Positions 17,772 to 29,335 are shown, numbered from the stretch's first letter. The stretch: 64,000 bases of DNA from Roseovarius faecimaris (GCF_009762325.1 NZ_CP034348.1:502501-566500); one strand, 5' to 3'. The notes: generated by a model not told the origin, from the sequence alone. Numbers and translations are program-made.

Positions 17772-19160
17772 TCAGGCGTGAATTGCACCGTCGCCGCAGG
17801 CCAGAGCAGCCTCGCGCACAGCTTCGGAATAGGTCGGATGCGCATGACAGGTCAGCGCAAGATCCTCGGCCGAGGCGCCAAACTCCATCGCGACGCAGAT
17901 CTCGTGAATAAGATCCCCCGCCGCCGGGCCGATGATATGCGCACCCAGAATGCGATCCGTCTCCTTGTCGGCCAGAAGTTTGACAAACCCTTCTCCGGCA
18001 AACACCGCCTTCGCACGGCCATTGCCCATGAAGGAGAATTTGCCAACCTTATAGGCGCGTCCTGCTGCCTTGAGGCTCTCTTCGGTCTCGCCCACATTGG
18101 ACACTTCGGGGTGGGTATAGATGACACCCGGGATCACGCCATAATTCACATGGCCATGTTTGCCTGCGATGACCTCTGCGGCGGCCATGCCCTCATCCTC
18201 GGCTTTATGGGCCAGCATCGGCCCCTCAATCGCATCGCCAATGGCATAAATGCCCTTCACATTGGTCTGCCAATGGGCGTTTGTCCTGATCTGGCCGCGC
18301 TCGGTCATCTCGACGCCAAGCGCCTCCAGTCCCAGCCCGTCAGTGTAAGGTTTGCGACCCGTGGCGACCAGTACGCAATCGGCATCAAGCTGGTGCTCGC
18401 TGTCATCCTTGCGCAGCTTGTAATTCACCTTGGCTTTGGTCTTGCTCGCCTCCACCGACTGTACGGCGGCCCCCATGATGAAGCTCAGCCCCTGCTTTTT
18501 CAGGATGCGCTGGAAGTTCTTCTGCACTTCGCCATCCATGCCCGGTGTGATTGCATCGAGGAACTCGACCACCGTCACCTCGCTGCCCAGACGCGCATAG
18601 ACCGAGCCCAGCTCCAGCCCGATGACACCGGCCCCGATCACAACCAGTTTCTTCGGCACCTTGCCCAGTTCCAGCGCGCCGGTGGAGGTGACGACGACCT
18701 TCTCATCCACCTCGACATTCGGCAGCGATGACGGCTCGGATCCTGACGCGATGATGATGTTCTTGGCCTCGTGCACCTCGTCACCGACCTTGACCTTGCC
18801 CGCCTCGGGGATCGACCCCCAGCCCTTCAGCCAGTCGATCTTGTTCTTCTTGAACAGAAACTCGATGCCTTTCGTGTTCTGGCCGATGACATCGTCTTTA
18901 TAGGCCAGCATCTGTTTCCAATCGACCGATGGCGCTTTGCCCTTCAGGCCCATCTTGGCAAAGTTGTGCTCGGCCTCGTGCAATTGGTGAGAGGCATGCA
19001 GCAGCGCCTTGGAGGGGATGCACCCCACATTGAGGCAGGTGCCGCCCAGCGTCTCGCGGCCCTCGACACAGGCGGTTTTCAGCCCCAGCTGCGCGCAGCG
19101 GATCGCGGCCACATAGCCGCCGGGGCCTGCGCCGATGACGATAACGTCGTAATTAGCCAT
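17772..19160 (-). CDS. lpdA: Dihydrolipoyl dehydrogenase (E3)
   Basis: A 462-residue flavoprotein. FAD-binding [10 protein letters not shown] starts at residue 10, the redox disulfide is Cys42-Cys47 ([12 protein letters not shown]), a second Rossmann motif [12 protein letters not shown] follows, and the C-terminal His-Glu pair is in [11 protein letters not shown]. It reoxidises lipoamide for 2-oxoglutarate dehydrogenase, and possibly for other complexes. It is the last gene of the suc operon. Start follows GAGGAGACTACC. Two small genes separate it from sucB. Confidence 0.97.
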   Translation of the reverse strand: MANYDVIVIGAGPGGYVAAIRCAQLGLKTACVEGRETLGGTCLNVGCIPSKALLHASHQLHEAEHNFAKMGLKGKAPSVDWKQMLAYKDDVIGQNTKGIEFLFKKNKIDWLKGWGSIPEAGKVKVGDEVHEAKNIIIASGSEPSSLPNVEVDEKVVVTSTGALELGKVPKKLVVIGAGVIGLELGSVYARLGSEVTVVEFLDAITPGMDGEVQKNFQRILKKQGLSFIMGAAVQSVEASKTKAKVNYKLRKDDSEHQLDADCVLVATGRKPYTDGLGLEALGVEMTERGQIRTNAHWQTNVKGIYAIGDAIEGPMLAHKAEDEGMAAAEVIAGKHGHVNYGVIPGVIYTHPEVSNVGETEESLKAAGRAYKVGKFSFMGNGRAKAVFAGEGFVKLLADKETDRILGAHIIGPAAGDLIHEICVAMEFGASAEDLALTCHAHPTYSEAVREAALACGDGAIHA

Positions 19161-19237
19161 GGTAGTCTCCTCGTGTCAGCTGCCCGCGGTGGCGGTTGGG
19201 CCAGGTCGGGCAAGTCTATGAAATTTCGGGCGCGCCG

Positions 19238-19612
19238 TCATCTGCGGGGCGCCGGTTTGAGGGTGAAAGGGTCATCCGGGTTGTAGGGTCTTGGCTCGGG
19301 CGGAAAGGGTGTTTCCGTGCCAGGCACAAGCCAGCGCTGGCCCGTGATGCCGCGCATTTCCTGCTCGGTCAGAGGGCCGTAGGCTATCGCGGCGCGCTCG
19401 TTGGTCCAGACCACGGTGCCATCCTCCGGACAGGTGAGCTGGGCCAGACCGTCTTCGGTTTCGGCCTTGATGAACGGCCCCTCCTCGCGGAACTGGCGGT
19501 AGGGCACATCGCCTTTGCGCGTGCTGGGGCCCTTGCCGATAACGATGACGACATGCCCGACAAAGCCGCATATCGGGCAACTCAGTGGCGTGGGAGGGGT
19601 CCGATACGCCAT
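19238..19612 (-). CDS. Hypothetical protein in the suc operon
   Basis: A 124-residue soluble protein with an N-terminal CPIC pair and a later lone cysteine in LTCPEDG, which might form an incomplete zinc site. The C-terminus is proline-rich. I recognise no characterised family. It begins three bases after the MAPEG gene stop and lies 77 bp before lpdA, so it is co-transcribed with the 2-oxoglutarate dehydrogenase genes. No function can be given. Confidence 0.7.
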   Translation of the reverse strand: MAYRTPPTPLSCPICGFVGHVVIVIGKGPSTRKGDVPYRQFREEGPFIKAETEDGLAQLTCPEDGTVVWTNERAAIAYGPLTEQEMRGITGQRWLVPGTETPFPPEPRPYNPDDPFTLKPAPRR

Positions 19613-19615
19613 AAC

Positions 19616-20005
19616 TCAGACCAGCGCGGCGAGCAGCATGAGCGCGGTGGCGAGAAACCCAACCGCCCATATCGCCGAGCGCCACGGCACCCAGCCAAAG
19701 ACATAGGCGGGGATATATGCGATCCGCGCGGCGAGATAGGCAAAGGCACAGGCGGCGGTGAACCCGGTGGACTGGCCCGAGACGGCGATGACGAGGCAGG
19801 CGATTGAAAAAAGGATCAACCCCTCGAAATGGTTGTTGAGCGCGCGGTGAATGCGCCCTGCCTTGCCGGTCAGCACGACAGGCTCGTCCCGCGGCTTCAG
19901 CGCCTTCTTCGTTCCCGCCTGGGCCTGCCCCGCCACGGAATAAAGGCAAAGCTGGCCCACCTGCAGGAGGGCGGCAAGAGCGAGGGCGGTAAGCTCGGGG
20001 GTCAT
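19616..20005 (-). CDS. MAPEG family membrane protein
   Basis: A 129-residue protein with four hydrophobic segments and the MAPEG signature region GRIHRALNNHFEGL. MAPEG proteins include glutathione-dependent transferases of eicosanoid metabolism; the bacterial members are mostly uncharacterised. It lies 71 bp downstream of sucB and directly before the 124-residue gene. Its presence inside a TCA operon is unexplained. Confidence 0.82.
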   Translation of the reverse strand: MTPELTALALAALLQVGQLCLYSVAGQAQAGTKKALKPRDEPVVLTGKAGRIHRALNNHFEGLILFSIACLVIAVSGQSTGFTAACAFAYLAARIAYIPAYVFGWVPWRSAIWAVGFLATALMLLAALV

Positions 20006-20076
20006 GTGTCCACCTTGGCGGTTGTGTGAAACCCCACCCTGCGCAGTGTACGCAGGGCAGGGTGGTCCCCAACCTT

Positions 20077-21612
20077 TTACAGGTCCATCAGCAACCGGCG
20101 CGGGTCTTCCAGAGCATCCTTGACCCGCACGAGGAAGGTCACGGCGCCTTTGCCGTCCACGATCCGGTGGTCGTAGCTGAGCGCCAGATACATCATCGGG
20201 CGCGCGACGATCTCGCCATTCACCACCATCGGGCGCTGCTGGATCTTGTGCATCCCCAGGATCCCCGATTGCGGCGGGTTCAGGATGGGCGAGGACATGA
20301 GCGAGCCGTAGACACCACCGTTAGAGATGGTGAACGTCCCGCCCTGCATCTCGGCCATGCTCAGCTTGCCGTCGCGGGCGCGGGCGCCTTTCTCGGCGAT
20401 CTGCTTTTCGATTTCGGCAAAGCTCATCGAATCCGCGTCACGAATGACCGGCACGACAAGGCCGGTGGGCGTGCCCGCCGCGATGCCCATATGCACGAAG
20501 TTCTTATAGACGATATCCGTGCCGTCGATCTCGGCATTCACCTCAGGCACTTCCTTCAGCGCATGCACGCAGGCCTTGGTGAAGAAGGACATGAAGCCCA
20601 GTTTCACACCGTGTTTCTTGACGAACTCGTCCTTGTACTGATTGCGCAGGGCCATCACCTCGGTCATGTCCACCTCGTTATAGGTGGTCAGCATGGCGGC
20701 GGTGTTCTGGCTGTCCTTGAGGCGGCGCGCGATGGTCTGGCGCAGGCGGGTCATCTTGACCCGTTCCTCACGCGCGGCATCATCAGCAGAGACCGGCGCG
20801 CGCGGGGCCTGGGCGGGTGCCGCGGCGGGGGCGGGCGCATTGGCCACCGCAGCAGCAGCCTTGGCCACGTCTTCCTTCATCACCCGGCCATCGCGGCCCG
20901 AACCTTGCACCTGATCGGCGCTGAGCCCCGCTTCGGCCATGGCTTTCTTGGCGGAAGGCGCATCCTCCACATCCTTGCCAGCAGCGGGCGGCGTGTATTG
21001 TTCGCCATCGGCCACGGCCTCATTACCTTCGGGTTGCGGGCGTTCGGCCGGTTCCACCGCGCCATCCGCACCGCCTGACATCACCGCGAGTTTGCCACCG
21101 GCTTTGACGGTGTCGCCTTCTCCGGCAAGGATTTCAGTAAGCGTGCCGGCGCTCGGCGCGGGGACTTCGACCGACACCTTGTCGGTTTCCAGCTCACAGA
21201 GCATTTCATCGGCAGCGACGCTGTCACCCACCTTCTTGAACCAGGTGGAAACGGTCGCCTCGGTCACGCTTTCGCCCAGTGTCGGCACCATCACATCGAC
21301 CGATGCCCCCGAAGAGGCGGGCGCTTCATCGGCATCTTTCTGGGGGGCCTTGGCAGGTTCGGCGCCCGCGCTGTCACCCTCGGAAATGGTGGCCAGCAGG
21401 GCATCCACCCCAACGGTTGACCCCTCGGCCGCGACGATCTCGCCCATGACGCCGGCCGCGGGGGCGGGCACTTCGACGGTGACCTTGTCGGTTTCCAGCT
21501 CACAGAGCATTTCATCAGCCGCCACGGCATCGCCCGGCTTCTTGAACCATGTGGCCACCGTCGCTTCGGTCACGGATTCGCCCAGAGTGGGGACGCGAAC
21601 TTCGATAGACAT
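20077..21612 (-). CDS. sucB: 2-oxoglutarate dehydrogenase E2, dihydrolipoyl succinyltransferase
   Basis: A 511-residue E2 subunit. It has two tandem lipoyl domains, each with an ETDKV lipoylation site (residues about 42 and 145), then Ala/Pro-rich linkers, a peripheral E1/E3-binding domain (about 220-255), and the catalytic domain ending with [11 protein letters not shown]. It transfers the succinyl group to CoA. Many bacterial SucB proteins carry one lipoyl domain; two are seen here. It lies three bases after sucA on the same transcript. Confidence 0.96.
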   Translation of the reverse strand: MSIEVRVPTLGESVTEATVATWFKKPGDAVAADEMLCELETDKVTVEVPAPAAGVMGEIVAAEGSTVGVDALLATISEGDSAGAEPAKAPQKDADEAPASSGASVDVMVPTLGESVTEATVSTWFKKVGDSVAADEMLCELETDKVSVEVPAPSAGTLTEILAGEGDTVKAGGKLAVMSGGADGAVEPAERPQPEGNEAVADGEQYTPPAAGKDVEDAPSAKKAMAEAGLSADQVQGSGRDGRVMKEDVAKAAAAVANAPAPAAAPAQAPRAPVSADDAAREERVKMTRLRQTIARRLKDSQNTAAMLTTYNEVDMTEVMALRNQYKDEFVKKHGVKLGFMSFFTKACVHALKEVPEVNAEIDGTDIVYKNFVHMGIAAGTPTGLVVPVIRDADSMSFAEIEKQIAEKGARARDGKLSMAEMQGGTFTISNGGVYGSLMSSPILNPPQSGILGMHKIQQRPMVVNGEIVARPMMYLALSYDHRIVDGKGAVTFLVRVKDALEDPRRLLMDL

Positions 21613-21615
21613 AAG

Positions 21616-24576
21616 TTATTTCCCTTCGATCGTCAGCGCGGCATCCACCAGCGCTTCTTGTTGTTGCTTGTGAGCGGAGGCCAGGCCCGTCGCGGGCGAG
21701 GCAGCGGCGGCGCGTCCGGCATAGACGGGCCGCGTGTGTTTGGCTTTGATGCGGCCCAGCACCCATTCCAGATTGGGCTCGATGAAGGACCAAGCCCCCT
21801 GGTTCTTGGGCTCTTCCTGACACCAGACCATTTCGGCCTGTTTGAAACGGCTCAGTTCCTTCACCGCCGACTGTGCCGGGAACGGATAAAACTGCTCGAA
21901 ACGCATCAGATAGATGTCGTCGATGCCTCGCTTATCTCGCTCTTCCAGCAGGTCGAAATAGACCTTGCCCGCGCACATCACGACGCGCTTGATCTTTTTA
22001 TCCTCCACCAACTGGTTGTCGGAGTTGCCATATTCCGCATCGTCCCATAGCACCCGGTGGAAGCTGGAGCCGGTGGTGAACTCATCCGCCTTCGAGATGC
22101 ACATCTTGTGGCGCAAGAGCGACTTCGGCGTCATCAGGATCAGCGGCTTGCGGAAGGTACGGTGCAGCTGGCGGCGCAGGATGTGGAAATAGTTGGCCGG
22201 GGTGGTGCAGTTGGCCACGATCCAGTTGTCCTGCCCGCACATGGTCAGAAAACGCTCAAGCCGGGCCGAGCTGTGTTCCGGCCCTTGCCCCTCAAAGCCA
22301 TGCGGCAACAGGCAAACCAGCCCCGACATGCGCAGCCATTTGCTTTCGCCCGAGCTGATGAACTGATCGAACATGATCTGTGCCCCGTTGGCGAAATCAC
22401 CAAACTGCGCTTCCCACAGGGTCAACGCGTTGGGCTCGGCCAGCGTATAACCATATTCGAAGCCCAGAACGGCATACTCCGAGAGCATCGAGTCGATGAC
22501 CTCATACTGCGCCTGGCCCGCGCGGATATTGTTGAGCGGATAATACCGTTCTTCGGTGTCCTGGTTGATCAGCCCGGAATGCCGCTGGCTGAATGTGCCG
22601 CGGGTACAGTCCTGCCCTGCCAGCCTGACCGGGAAGCCCTCGGTCAGCAGGGAGCCAAAGGCCAGCGCCTCGGCCGTGGCCCAGTCGAACCCCTCGCCGG
22701 TCTCAAACATCTTGGCCTTGGTATCCAAAAGGCGCGCCACCGTTTTGTGGAGCGGGAAGCCGTCGGGTGCCGTGCTCAGCGCGCGGCCGACTTCGGCCAG
22801 CGTTTCCGGTTTGATCGCCGTCTCGCCGCGCTGATAATCCTCGTCCTTGCGGTCGAGGTGGGACCACTTGCCATCCAGCCAGTCGGCCTTGTTCGGACGA
22901 TAATCCTTCCCGGCCTCGAATTCATCGGCAAGAAAGGCCTGGAACTGGGTCTTCATATCCTCGATTTCGCCTTCGGGGATCAGACCATCCTTGACCAGAC
23001 GATCGGTGTAGAGCGCGAGCGTGGTCTTCTGCGTCTTGATCTTTTTGTACATGATCGGGTTGGTAAACATAGGCTCGTCGCCTTCGTTATGACCAAACCT
23101 GCGATAGCAGATCATGTCGATCACCACGTCCTTGTGGAACTTCTGGCGAAACTCCGTCGCCACCTTGGCGGCATGCACCACAGCCTCCGGGTCGTCGCCA
23201 TTAACGTGGAAAATAGGGGCCTCCACCATCAGCGCGATATCCGTCGGGTACGGGGAGGAGCGGCTGAAATGCGGAGCCGTGGTAAAACCGATCTGGTTGT
23301 TCACCACGATATGCATCGTGCCGCCGGTTTTGTGGCCCTTCAGCCCCGAGAGGCCGAAACACTCGGCCACGACACCTTGCCCGGCAAAGGCCGCGTCGCC
23401 ATGCAGCAGCACGGGCAGCACCTTGATGCGTTCCTCGTCATTCATCTGGTCCTGCTTGGCGCGGACCTTGCCCAGAACAACCGGGTTGACCGCTTCCAGG
23501 TGTGACGGGTTGGCCGTCAGGCTCAGGTGTACCCTGTTGCCGTCAAACTCGCGGTCCGAGCTGGCGCCCAGATGATATTTCACGTCGCCTGAGCCATCCA
23601 CATCCTCGGGTTTGAAGCTGCCGCCCTGAAACTCGTTGAAAATCGCGCGGTAGGGCTTGCCCATCACGTTGGCCAGCACACTCAGGCGGCCGCGGTGCGG
23701 CATGCCGATGACGATCTCTTCGACGCCCAACTGCCCGCCGCGTTTGATCACCTGCTCCATGGCGGGGATCAGGCTTTCGCCGCCATCCAGGCCAAAGCGC
23801 TTGGTGCCCATATATTTGACATGCAGGTATTTTTCGAAGCCTTCGGCCTCGACCATCTTTTTCAGGATCGCCTTGCGCCCTTCCCGGGTAAAGCGGATTT
23901 CCTTGTCATAGCCCTCGATGCGCTCTTTGAGCCAGGCGCTCTCCTCAGGGTCGGAAATATGCATGTATTGCAGTGCAAAGGTGCCGCAATAGGTGCGCCG
24001 AACGATGTCCAGGATCTCACGGATCGAGGCAATTTCCAGCCCCAGCACATTGTCGATGAAAATCGGCCGGTCCATGTCGGCCTCGGTGAAGCCGTAGGAT
24101 TTGGGGTCAAGCTCGGGCCGGTGCGGCATCTCACGCAGGCCCAACGGGTCCAGATCCGCCGCCAGATGGCCCCGGATCCGGTAGGCGCGGATCAGCATCA
24201 GCGCGCGCACGGAATCAAGCACCGCGCGTTTGACCGCTTCTTCCGTGACCTTCACACCGGCCTCTGCGGCCTTGGCCTCAATCTTCTTGGCCGCTGCCTT
24301 GGCTTCCACTTCGGGCGGGTATTCGCCGGTCAGCGCGGCGGTCAGGTCATCGGCAGGCTGCGGCGGCCAGTCGCCCCGCGCCCAGGACGGCCCAGCCGCC
24401 TCGCGTTTGACCTCGACCTCGCCATCGCCGAGCTGTGCAAAGAAGCTGCGCCAGGCCTCATCAACCGCGTTCGGGTCATTGGCATAGCGCGCATAAAGCT
24501 GCTCCAGATATTCCGCATTATGCCCCTGCATGAAGGAGGACGCGTGAAACTGGTCGTTGGGGGATTGGTCGGTCAT
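21616..24576 (-). CDS. sucA: 2-oxoglutarate dehydrogenase E1
   Basis: A 986-residue thiamine-diphosphate enzyme. It decarboxylates 2-oxoglutarate and succinylates the E2 lipoyl group. Visible motifs are GMPHRGRLSVLANV, the cofactor region LLHGDAAFAGQG, and the C-terminal transketolase-like half (FEGQGPEHSSARLERFL). The N-terminal SSFMQGHNAEYLEQLYARY segment is the E2-docking region. Length is typical. It follows sucD after about 100 bp that hold two GC-rich palindromes. Confidence 0.97.
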   Translation of the reverse strand: MTDQSPNDQFHASSFMQGHNAEYLEQLYARYANDPNAVDEAWRSFFAQLGDGEVEVKREAAGPSWARGDWPPQPADDLTAALTGEYPPEVEAKAAAKKIEAKAAEAGVKVTEEAVKRAVLDSVRALMLIRAYRIRGHLAADLDPLGLREMPHRPELDPKSYGFTEADMDRPIFIDNVLGLEIASIREILDIVRRTYCGTFALQYMHISDPEESAWLKERIEGYDKEIRFTREGRKAILKKMVEAEGFEKYLHVKYMGTKRFGLDGGESLIPAMEQVIKRGGQLGVEEIVIGMPHRGRLSVLANVMGKPYRAIFNEFQGGSFKPEDVDGSGDVKYHLGASSDREFDGNRVHLSLTANPSHLEAVNPVVLGKVRAKQDQMNDEERIKVLPVLLHGDAAFAGQGVVAECFGLSGLKGHKTGGTMHIVVNNQIGFTTAPHFSRSSPYPTDIALMVEAPIFHVNGDDPEAVVHAAKVATEFRQKFHKDVVIDMICYRRFGHNEGDEPMFTNPIMYKKIKTQKTTLALYTDRLVKDGLIPEGEIEDMKTQFQAFLADEFEAGKDYRPNKADWLDGKWSHLDRKDEDYQRGETAIKPETLAEVGRALSTAPDGFPLHKTVARLLDTKAKMFETGEGFDWATAEALAFGSLLTEGFPVRLAGQDCTRGTFSQRHSGLINQDTEERYYPLNNIRAGQAQYEVIDSMLSEYAVLGFEYGYTLAEPNALTLWEAQFGDFANGAQIMFDQFISSGESKWLRMSGLVCLLPHGFEGQGPEHSSARLERFLTMCGQDNWIVANCTTPANYFHILRRQLHRTFRKPLILMTPKSLLRHKMCISKADEFTTGSSFHRVLWDDAEYGNSDNQLVEDKKIKRVVMCAGKVYFDLLEERDKRGIDDIYLMRFEQFYPFPAQSAVKELSRFKQAEMVWCQEEPKNQGAWSFIEPNLEWVLGRIKAKHTRPVYAGRAAAASPATGLASAHKQQQEALVDAALTIEGK

Positions 24577-24609
24577 GATTTCAGATCCCTGTTGGGGAAA
24601 ACGATGTAG

Positions 24610-24655
24610 GGCGGGGGTTACCCCGCCGCTGTGTAGGCCGGGGATATCCCCGGCC
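24610..24655. repeat. Two adjacent GC-rich palindromes between sucD and sucA
   Basis: GGCGGGG (24610-24616) and CCCCGCC (24621-24627) form a seven-base stem with a GTTA loop. GGCCGGGGATATCCCCGGCC at 24636-24655 is a perfect 20-bp palindrome. Both lie between the sucD stop and the sucA start in the operon, where they could tune expression by attenuation or transcript processing. Confidence 0.7.
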
Positions 24656-24675
24656 GAACAGGTTGCGTTGCCGGA

Positions 24676-25557
24676 TCACCCGATCGCTTCCAGCATCGCC
24701 TCACCAAGGCCCGCGGGGCTCTCGGAAACAACGATACCCGCTGAACGCATGGCTTCGATCTTGTCCTCGGCGCCGCCCTTGCCACCGGCGACGATGGCCC
24801 CGGCATGGCCCATGCGGCGGCCCGGAGGCGCCGTGCGGCCCGCGATGAAGCCTGCGACCGGCTTGGAGCGGCCTTTCTTGGCTTCGTCCTTGAGGAATTG
24901 CGCGGCCTCCTCCTCGGCGCTGCCGCCGATCTCGCCGATCATGATGATCGACTGGGTTTCGTCATCGGCCAGGAACCACTCCAGCACGTCGATATGCTCG
25001 GTGCCTTTGATCGGGTCGCCGCCAATGCCCACACAAGTGGATTGGCCAAGGCCCGCGGCAGAGGTCTGTGCCACGGCCTCATAGGTCAGCGTACCTGAGC
25101 GGCTGACCACACCACAGGACCCGCGCTTGTGGATATGGCCGGGCATGATGCCCATCTTGCAGGCGTCCGGCGTGATGATGCCGGGGCAGTTGGGGCCGAT
25201 CAGGGTCGAGCTTGACCCTTCCAGCGCGCGCTTCACACGCATCATGTCAAGCACCGGAATGCCTTCGGTGATGCACACGATCAGCGGCATCTCGGCGTCG
25301 ATGGCTTCAAGGATCGAGTCCGCCGCGAAGGGGGGCGGGACGTAGATCACGCTCGCGTTTGCGCCGGTCTCATGCATCGCTTCATGCACCGAGTTGTAGA
25401 CCGGCAGCTCCAGATGCGTGCTGCCGCCCTTGCCGGGGGTGACCCCGCCGACCATCTTGGTGCCATAGGCGATTGCCTGTTCAGTGTGGAATGTGCCCTG
25501 CGAGCCGGTGAGGCCCTGACAGATCACTTTGGTATTTTCGTCTACGAGGACTGCCAT
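24676..25557 (-). CDS. sucD: Succinyl-CoA synthetase alpha subunit
   Basis: A 293-residue subunit that carries the phosphohistidine intermediate. CoA-binding [15 protein letters not shown] is near the N-terminus, [16 protein letters not shown] is in the middle, and the active-site histidine lies in [10 protein letters not shown]. It catalyses substrate-level phosphorylation with SucC. Start follows AAAGGAGCC. Just upstream, the gap to sucC holds a large perfect inverted repeat that begins next to this ribosome site. Confidence 0.97.
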   Translation of the reverse strand: MAVLVDENTKVICQGLTGSQGTFHTEQAIAYGTKMVGGVTPGKGGSTHLELPVYNSVHEAMHETGANASVIYVPPPFAADSILEAIDAEMPLIVCITEGIPVLDMMRVKRALEGSSSTLIGPNCPGIITPDACKMGIMPGHIHKRGSCGVVSRSGTLTYEAVAQTSAAGLGQSTCVGIGGDPIKGTEHIDVLEWFLADDETQSIIMIGEIGGSAEEEAAQFLKDEAKKGRSKPVAGFIAGRTAPPGRRMGHAGAIVAGGKGGAEDKIEAMRSAGIVVSESPAGLGEAMLEAIG

Positions 25558-25572
25558 GTTGTTGGCTCCTTT

Positions 25573-25633
25573 GTAGGGTGCGTGATTTCACGCACCTGTT
25601 ATTCGGGATGGTGCGTGAAATCACGCACCCTAC
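25573..25633. repeat. 24-bp perfect inverted repeat between sucC and sucD
   Basis: The arms at 25573-25596 and 25610-25633 are exact reverse complements over 24 bases, with a 13-base centre. Each arm is itself nearly palindromic (GGTGCGTGA around AA, then TCACGCACC), so the region can fold as one long hairpin or as two. It abuts the sucD ribosome site and almost fills the 79-bp gap. This looks like a dispersed REP-type element or a processing hairpin. Confidence 0.85.
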
Positions 25634-25636
25634 GCA

Positions 25637-26830
25637 TTATCCTTTGACGGCGGCCACGATCTTCTCGGCGCCGTCCTTGAGGTCGTCGGCGGCGATCACA
25701 TCCACGTCGGAATTGTTGATGATCGCCTTGCCTTCTTCCACGTTGGTGCCTTCGAGGCGGACAACGAGGGGCACTTGCAAACCAACCTCTTTCACCGCCG
25801 CCACAACGCCCTCAGCGATCACATCGCAGCGCATGATGCCGCCGAAGATGTTCACGAGGATGCCTTTGACTTGCGGGTCGGAGGTGATGATCTTGAACGC
25901 CTCTGTCACCTTCTCCTTGGTGGCGCCGCCGCCCACGTCAAGGAAGTTGGCAGGCTCCGAGCCGTAAAGCTTGATGATATCCATCGTCGCCATGGCCAGA
26001 CCCGCGCCGTTGACCATGCAGCCGATCTCGCCATCCAGCGCGATGTAGTTGAGGTCATACTTGGAGGCTTCCAGCTCCTTGGGATCTTCCTCGGTCGTGT
26101 CGCGCAGCTCCATGATGTCGCGGTGGCGATAGATGGCATTGCCGTCAAAACCCATCTTGGCATCAAGGCACTTGAGGTCACCCGCGTCGGTGATGATCAG
26201 CGGGTTGATCTCCAGCATCTCCATGTCCTTTTCCAGGAACATCTTGTAGAGCGTGCCCATCAGTTGAACGCATTGCTTCACCTGCTTGCCTTCCAGCCCA
26301 AGGTTGAAGGCGATGCGGCGGCCGTGAAACGCCTGATAGCCGGTGGCCGGGTCAATCGAGAAACTGAGGATCTTGTCCGGCGTGGACGCGGCCACTTCCT
26401 CGATATCCATGCCACCCTCGGTCGAGCAGACAAAGCTGATCCGGCTGGAACCGCGATCGACCAGCAGGGCGAGGTAGAACTCTTTCTCGATACCCGAGCC
26501 GTCTTCGATATAGATGCGGTTCACCTGCTTGCCCGCAGGGCCGGTCTGTTTCGTGACCAGCGTGCGGCCCAGCATGCGCTTGGCTTCCTCAGCGGCTTCC
26601 TCAACCGATTTCGCGAGGCGCACACCGCCCGCGTCGCCGGCACCGGCTTCCTTGAATTTGCCCTTGCCGCGGCCACCTGCGTGGATCTGCGCCTTGACCA
26701 CCCAGAGGGGGCCGTCGAGTTCACCGGCGGCGGTCTTGGCCTCCTCGGCGCGAAGCACGACGCGGCCATCGGAGACCGGGGCGCCGTAAGAGCGAAGCAA
26801 AGCCTTCGCCTGATATTCATGGATATTCAT
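25637..26830 (-). CDS. sucC: Succinyl-CoA synthetase beta subunit
   Basis: A 397-residue ATP-grasp subunit that binds nucleotide and the CoA-succinyl site. It begins [12 protein letters not shown], the universal SucC N-terminus, which fixes the start at 26830 rather than the upstream ATG at 26878. [19 protein letters not shown] and [13 protein letters not shown] are characteristic. It is the first gene of sucC-sucD-sucA-sucB-MAPEG-hypothetical-lpdA; its promoter region upstream holds several palindromes. Confidence 0.97.
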   Translation of the reverse strand: MNIHEYQAKALLRSYGAPVSDGRVVLRAEEAKTAAGELDGPLWVVKAQIHAGGRGKGKFKEAGAGDAGGVRLAKSVEEAAEEAKRMLGRTLVTKQTGPAGKQVNRIYIEDGSGIEKEFYLALLVDRGSSRISFVCSTEGGMDIEEVAASTPDKILSFSIDPATGYQAFHGRRIAFNLGLEGKQVKQCVQLMGTLYKMFLEKDMEMLEINPLIITDAGDLKCLDAKMGFDGNAIYRHRDIMELRDTTEEDPKELEASKYDLNYIALDGEIGCMVNGAGLAMATMDIIKLYGSEPANFLDVGGGATKEKVTEAFKIITSDPQVKGILVNIFGGIMRCDVIAEGVVAAVKEVGLQVPLVVRLEGTNVEEGKAIINNSDVDVIAADDLKDGAEKIVAAVKG

Positions 26831-26935
26831 GAAACTGTCCCGTTTTGATGCGTTCAACAACAGGTCATTCCATGACATTCAGGTTAAAAAAATGATTTTC
26901 CGCATTCTGCGGCGTTTTGCACCTGTTTTTCCGAC

Positions 26936-26972
26936 ATTTGTGATCACGGCCCCAAAACGTGTGATCACAAAT
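26936..26972. promoter_or_regulatory. Twin GTGATCAC palindromes upstream of sucC
   Basis: ATTTGTGATCAC (26936-26947) and GTGATCACAAAT (26961-26972) are exact reverse complements. Each contains the TGATCA core, and the core centres are 21 bp apart, two helical turns. The layout suits a dimeric repressor or activator binding twice on one DNA face. It lies 106-142 bp upstream of the sucC start codon. GntR-type or CRP/FNR-type proteins are candidates; the regulator is unknown. Confidence 0.6.
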
Positions 26973-27027
26973 AAGTTGCGGGCAGCAATCTATGGATTTC
27001 AAAAGGAATCACGAGCGATTCGAAAAT

Positions 27028-27043
27028 GTATGCAATCGCATAC
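27028..27043. promoter_or_regulatory. GTATGC-N4-GCATAC palindrome upstream of sucC
   Basis: A perfect six-base inverted repeat with a four-base centre (AATC). It lies about 200 bp upstream of sucC and 38 bp from the mdh terminator. Size and symmetry fit a GntR-type operator, but no regulator is encoded nearby. Confidence 0.4.
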
Positions 27044-27080
27044 CTAGGGGGCGAGCGCTCCTGGTTTCGATCAACCGGCA

Positions 27081-27114
27081 AAGAAAAATGCGCGCCCGTT
27101 TCAGGGCGCGCATT
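27081..27114 (-). terminator. Rho-independent terminator after mdh
   Basis: On the minus strand, an 11-base perfect stem (27087-27097 with 27104-27114, six-base loop) is followed by a T-run covering 27081-27088. It starts 24 bases after the mdh stop. It separates mdh transcription from the suc operon. Confidence 0.9.
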
Positions 27115-27137
27115 CCTGGATCACTTTAATGGCCGTA

Positions 27138-29016
<1,879 letters not shown>

Positions 29017-29023
29017 CCGGTGT

Positions 29024-29335
29024 TCAGGCGTCGCTGTCGCCCGCGGGCAACGCTTCGGCCAGTTCTTCGAAGGCCTGACCCGCCGCCACAAGGCAGGTGA
29101 TCCCGTTGACGGATGTCACGGTGATCGTCCAGGTGCCGGTCTCGTCCGAGGCAAAAACCTCCACCACCGCGTTATTCGCGCCCAGCCCCATGGATTGCCG
29201 GGACTCGCCATACTTCGTGGCCAGCCGCTCCACCACGACCTCGCGCGGGGCGCAGTTGGGCGCGGTTTGCGCATTGGCCGGGTAGGCAACCAGCACGGCC
29301 AGCGCGGCAGTGCCAATCATCGTCAAATGTGTCAT
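29024..29335 (-). CDS. Hypothetical secreted protein
   Basis: A 103-residue protein with a clear signal peptide (MTHLTMIGTAALAVLV, cleavage near ANA-QTA). The mature part has two cysteines, in PNCAPRE and GITCLVA, that could form a disulfide, and a acidic end. No domain recognised, though a similar layout is widespread in Rhodobacteraceae. It lies convergent with the TSUP permease, eight bases apart. Confidence 0.7.
   Translation of the reverse strand: MTHLTMIGTAALAVLVAYPANAQTAPNCAPREVVVERLATKYGESRQSMGLGANNAVVEVFASDETGTWTITVTSVNGITCLVAAGQAFEELAEALPAGDSDA

Larger units (their letters stand above)
26831..27137. other. Intergenic control region between mdh and sucC
   Basis: This 307-bp stretch has no gene. 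On the minus strand it contains, in order of transcription, the mdh terminator, a GTATGC palindrome, the twin GTGATCAC sites, and then an AT-rich stretch leading to sucC. It is more AT-rich than the flanking genes. The terminator implies that sucC has its own promoter here. Confidence 0.7.

Noticed and set aside
22057..23505. A 482-codon open frame on the plus strand
   Set aside because: It is the antisense shadow of sucA, whose E1 motifs are clear.
25573..25633. Terminal repeats of a miniature insertion sequence
   Set aside because: Only 13 bases lie between the arms and no target duplication is visible. A REP-like or regulatory hairpin is simpler.
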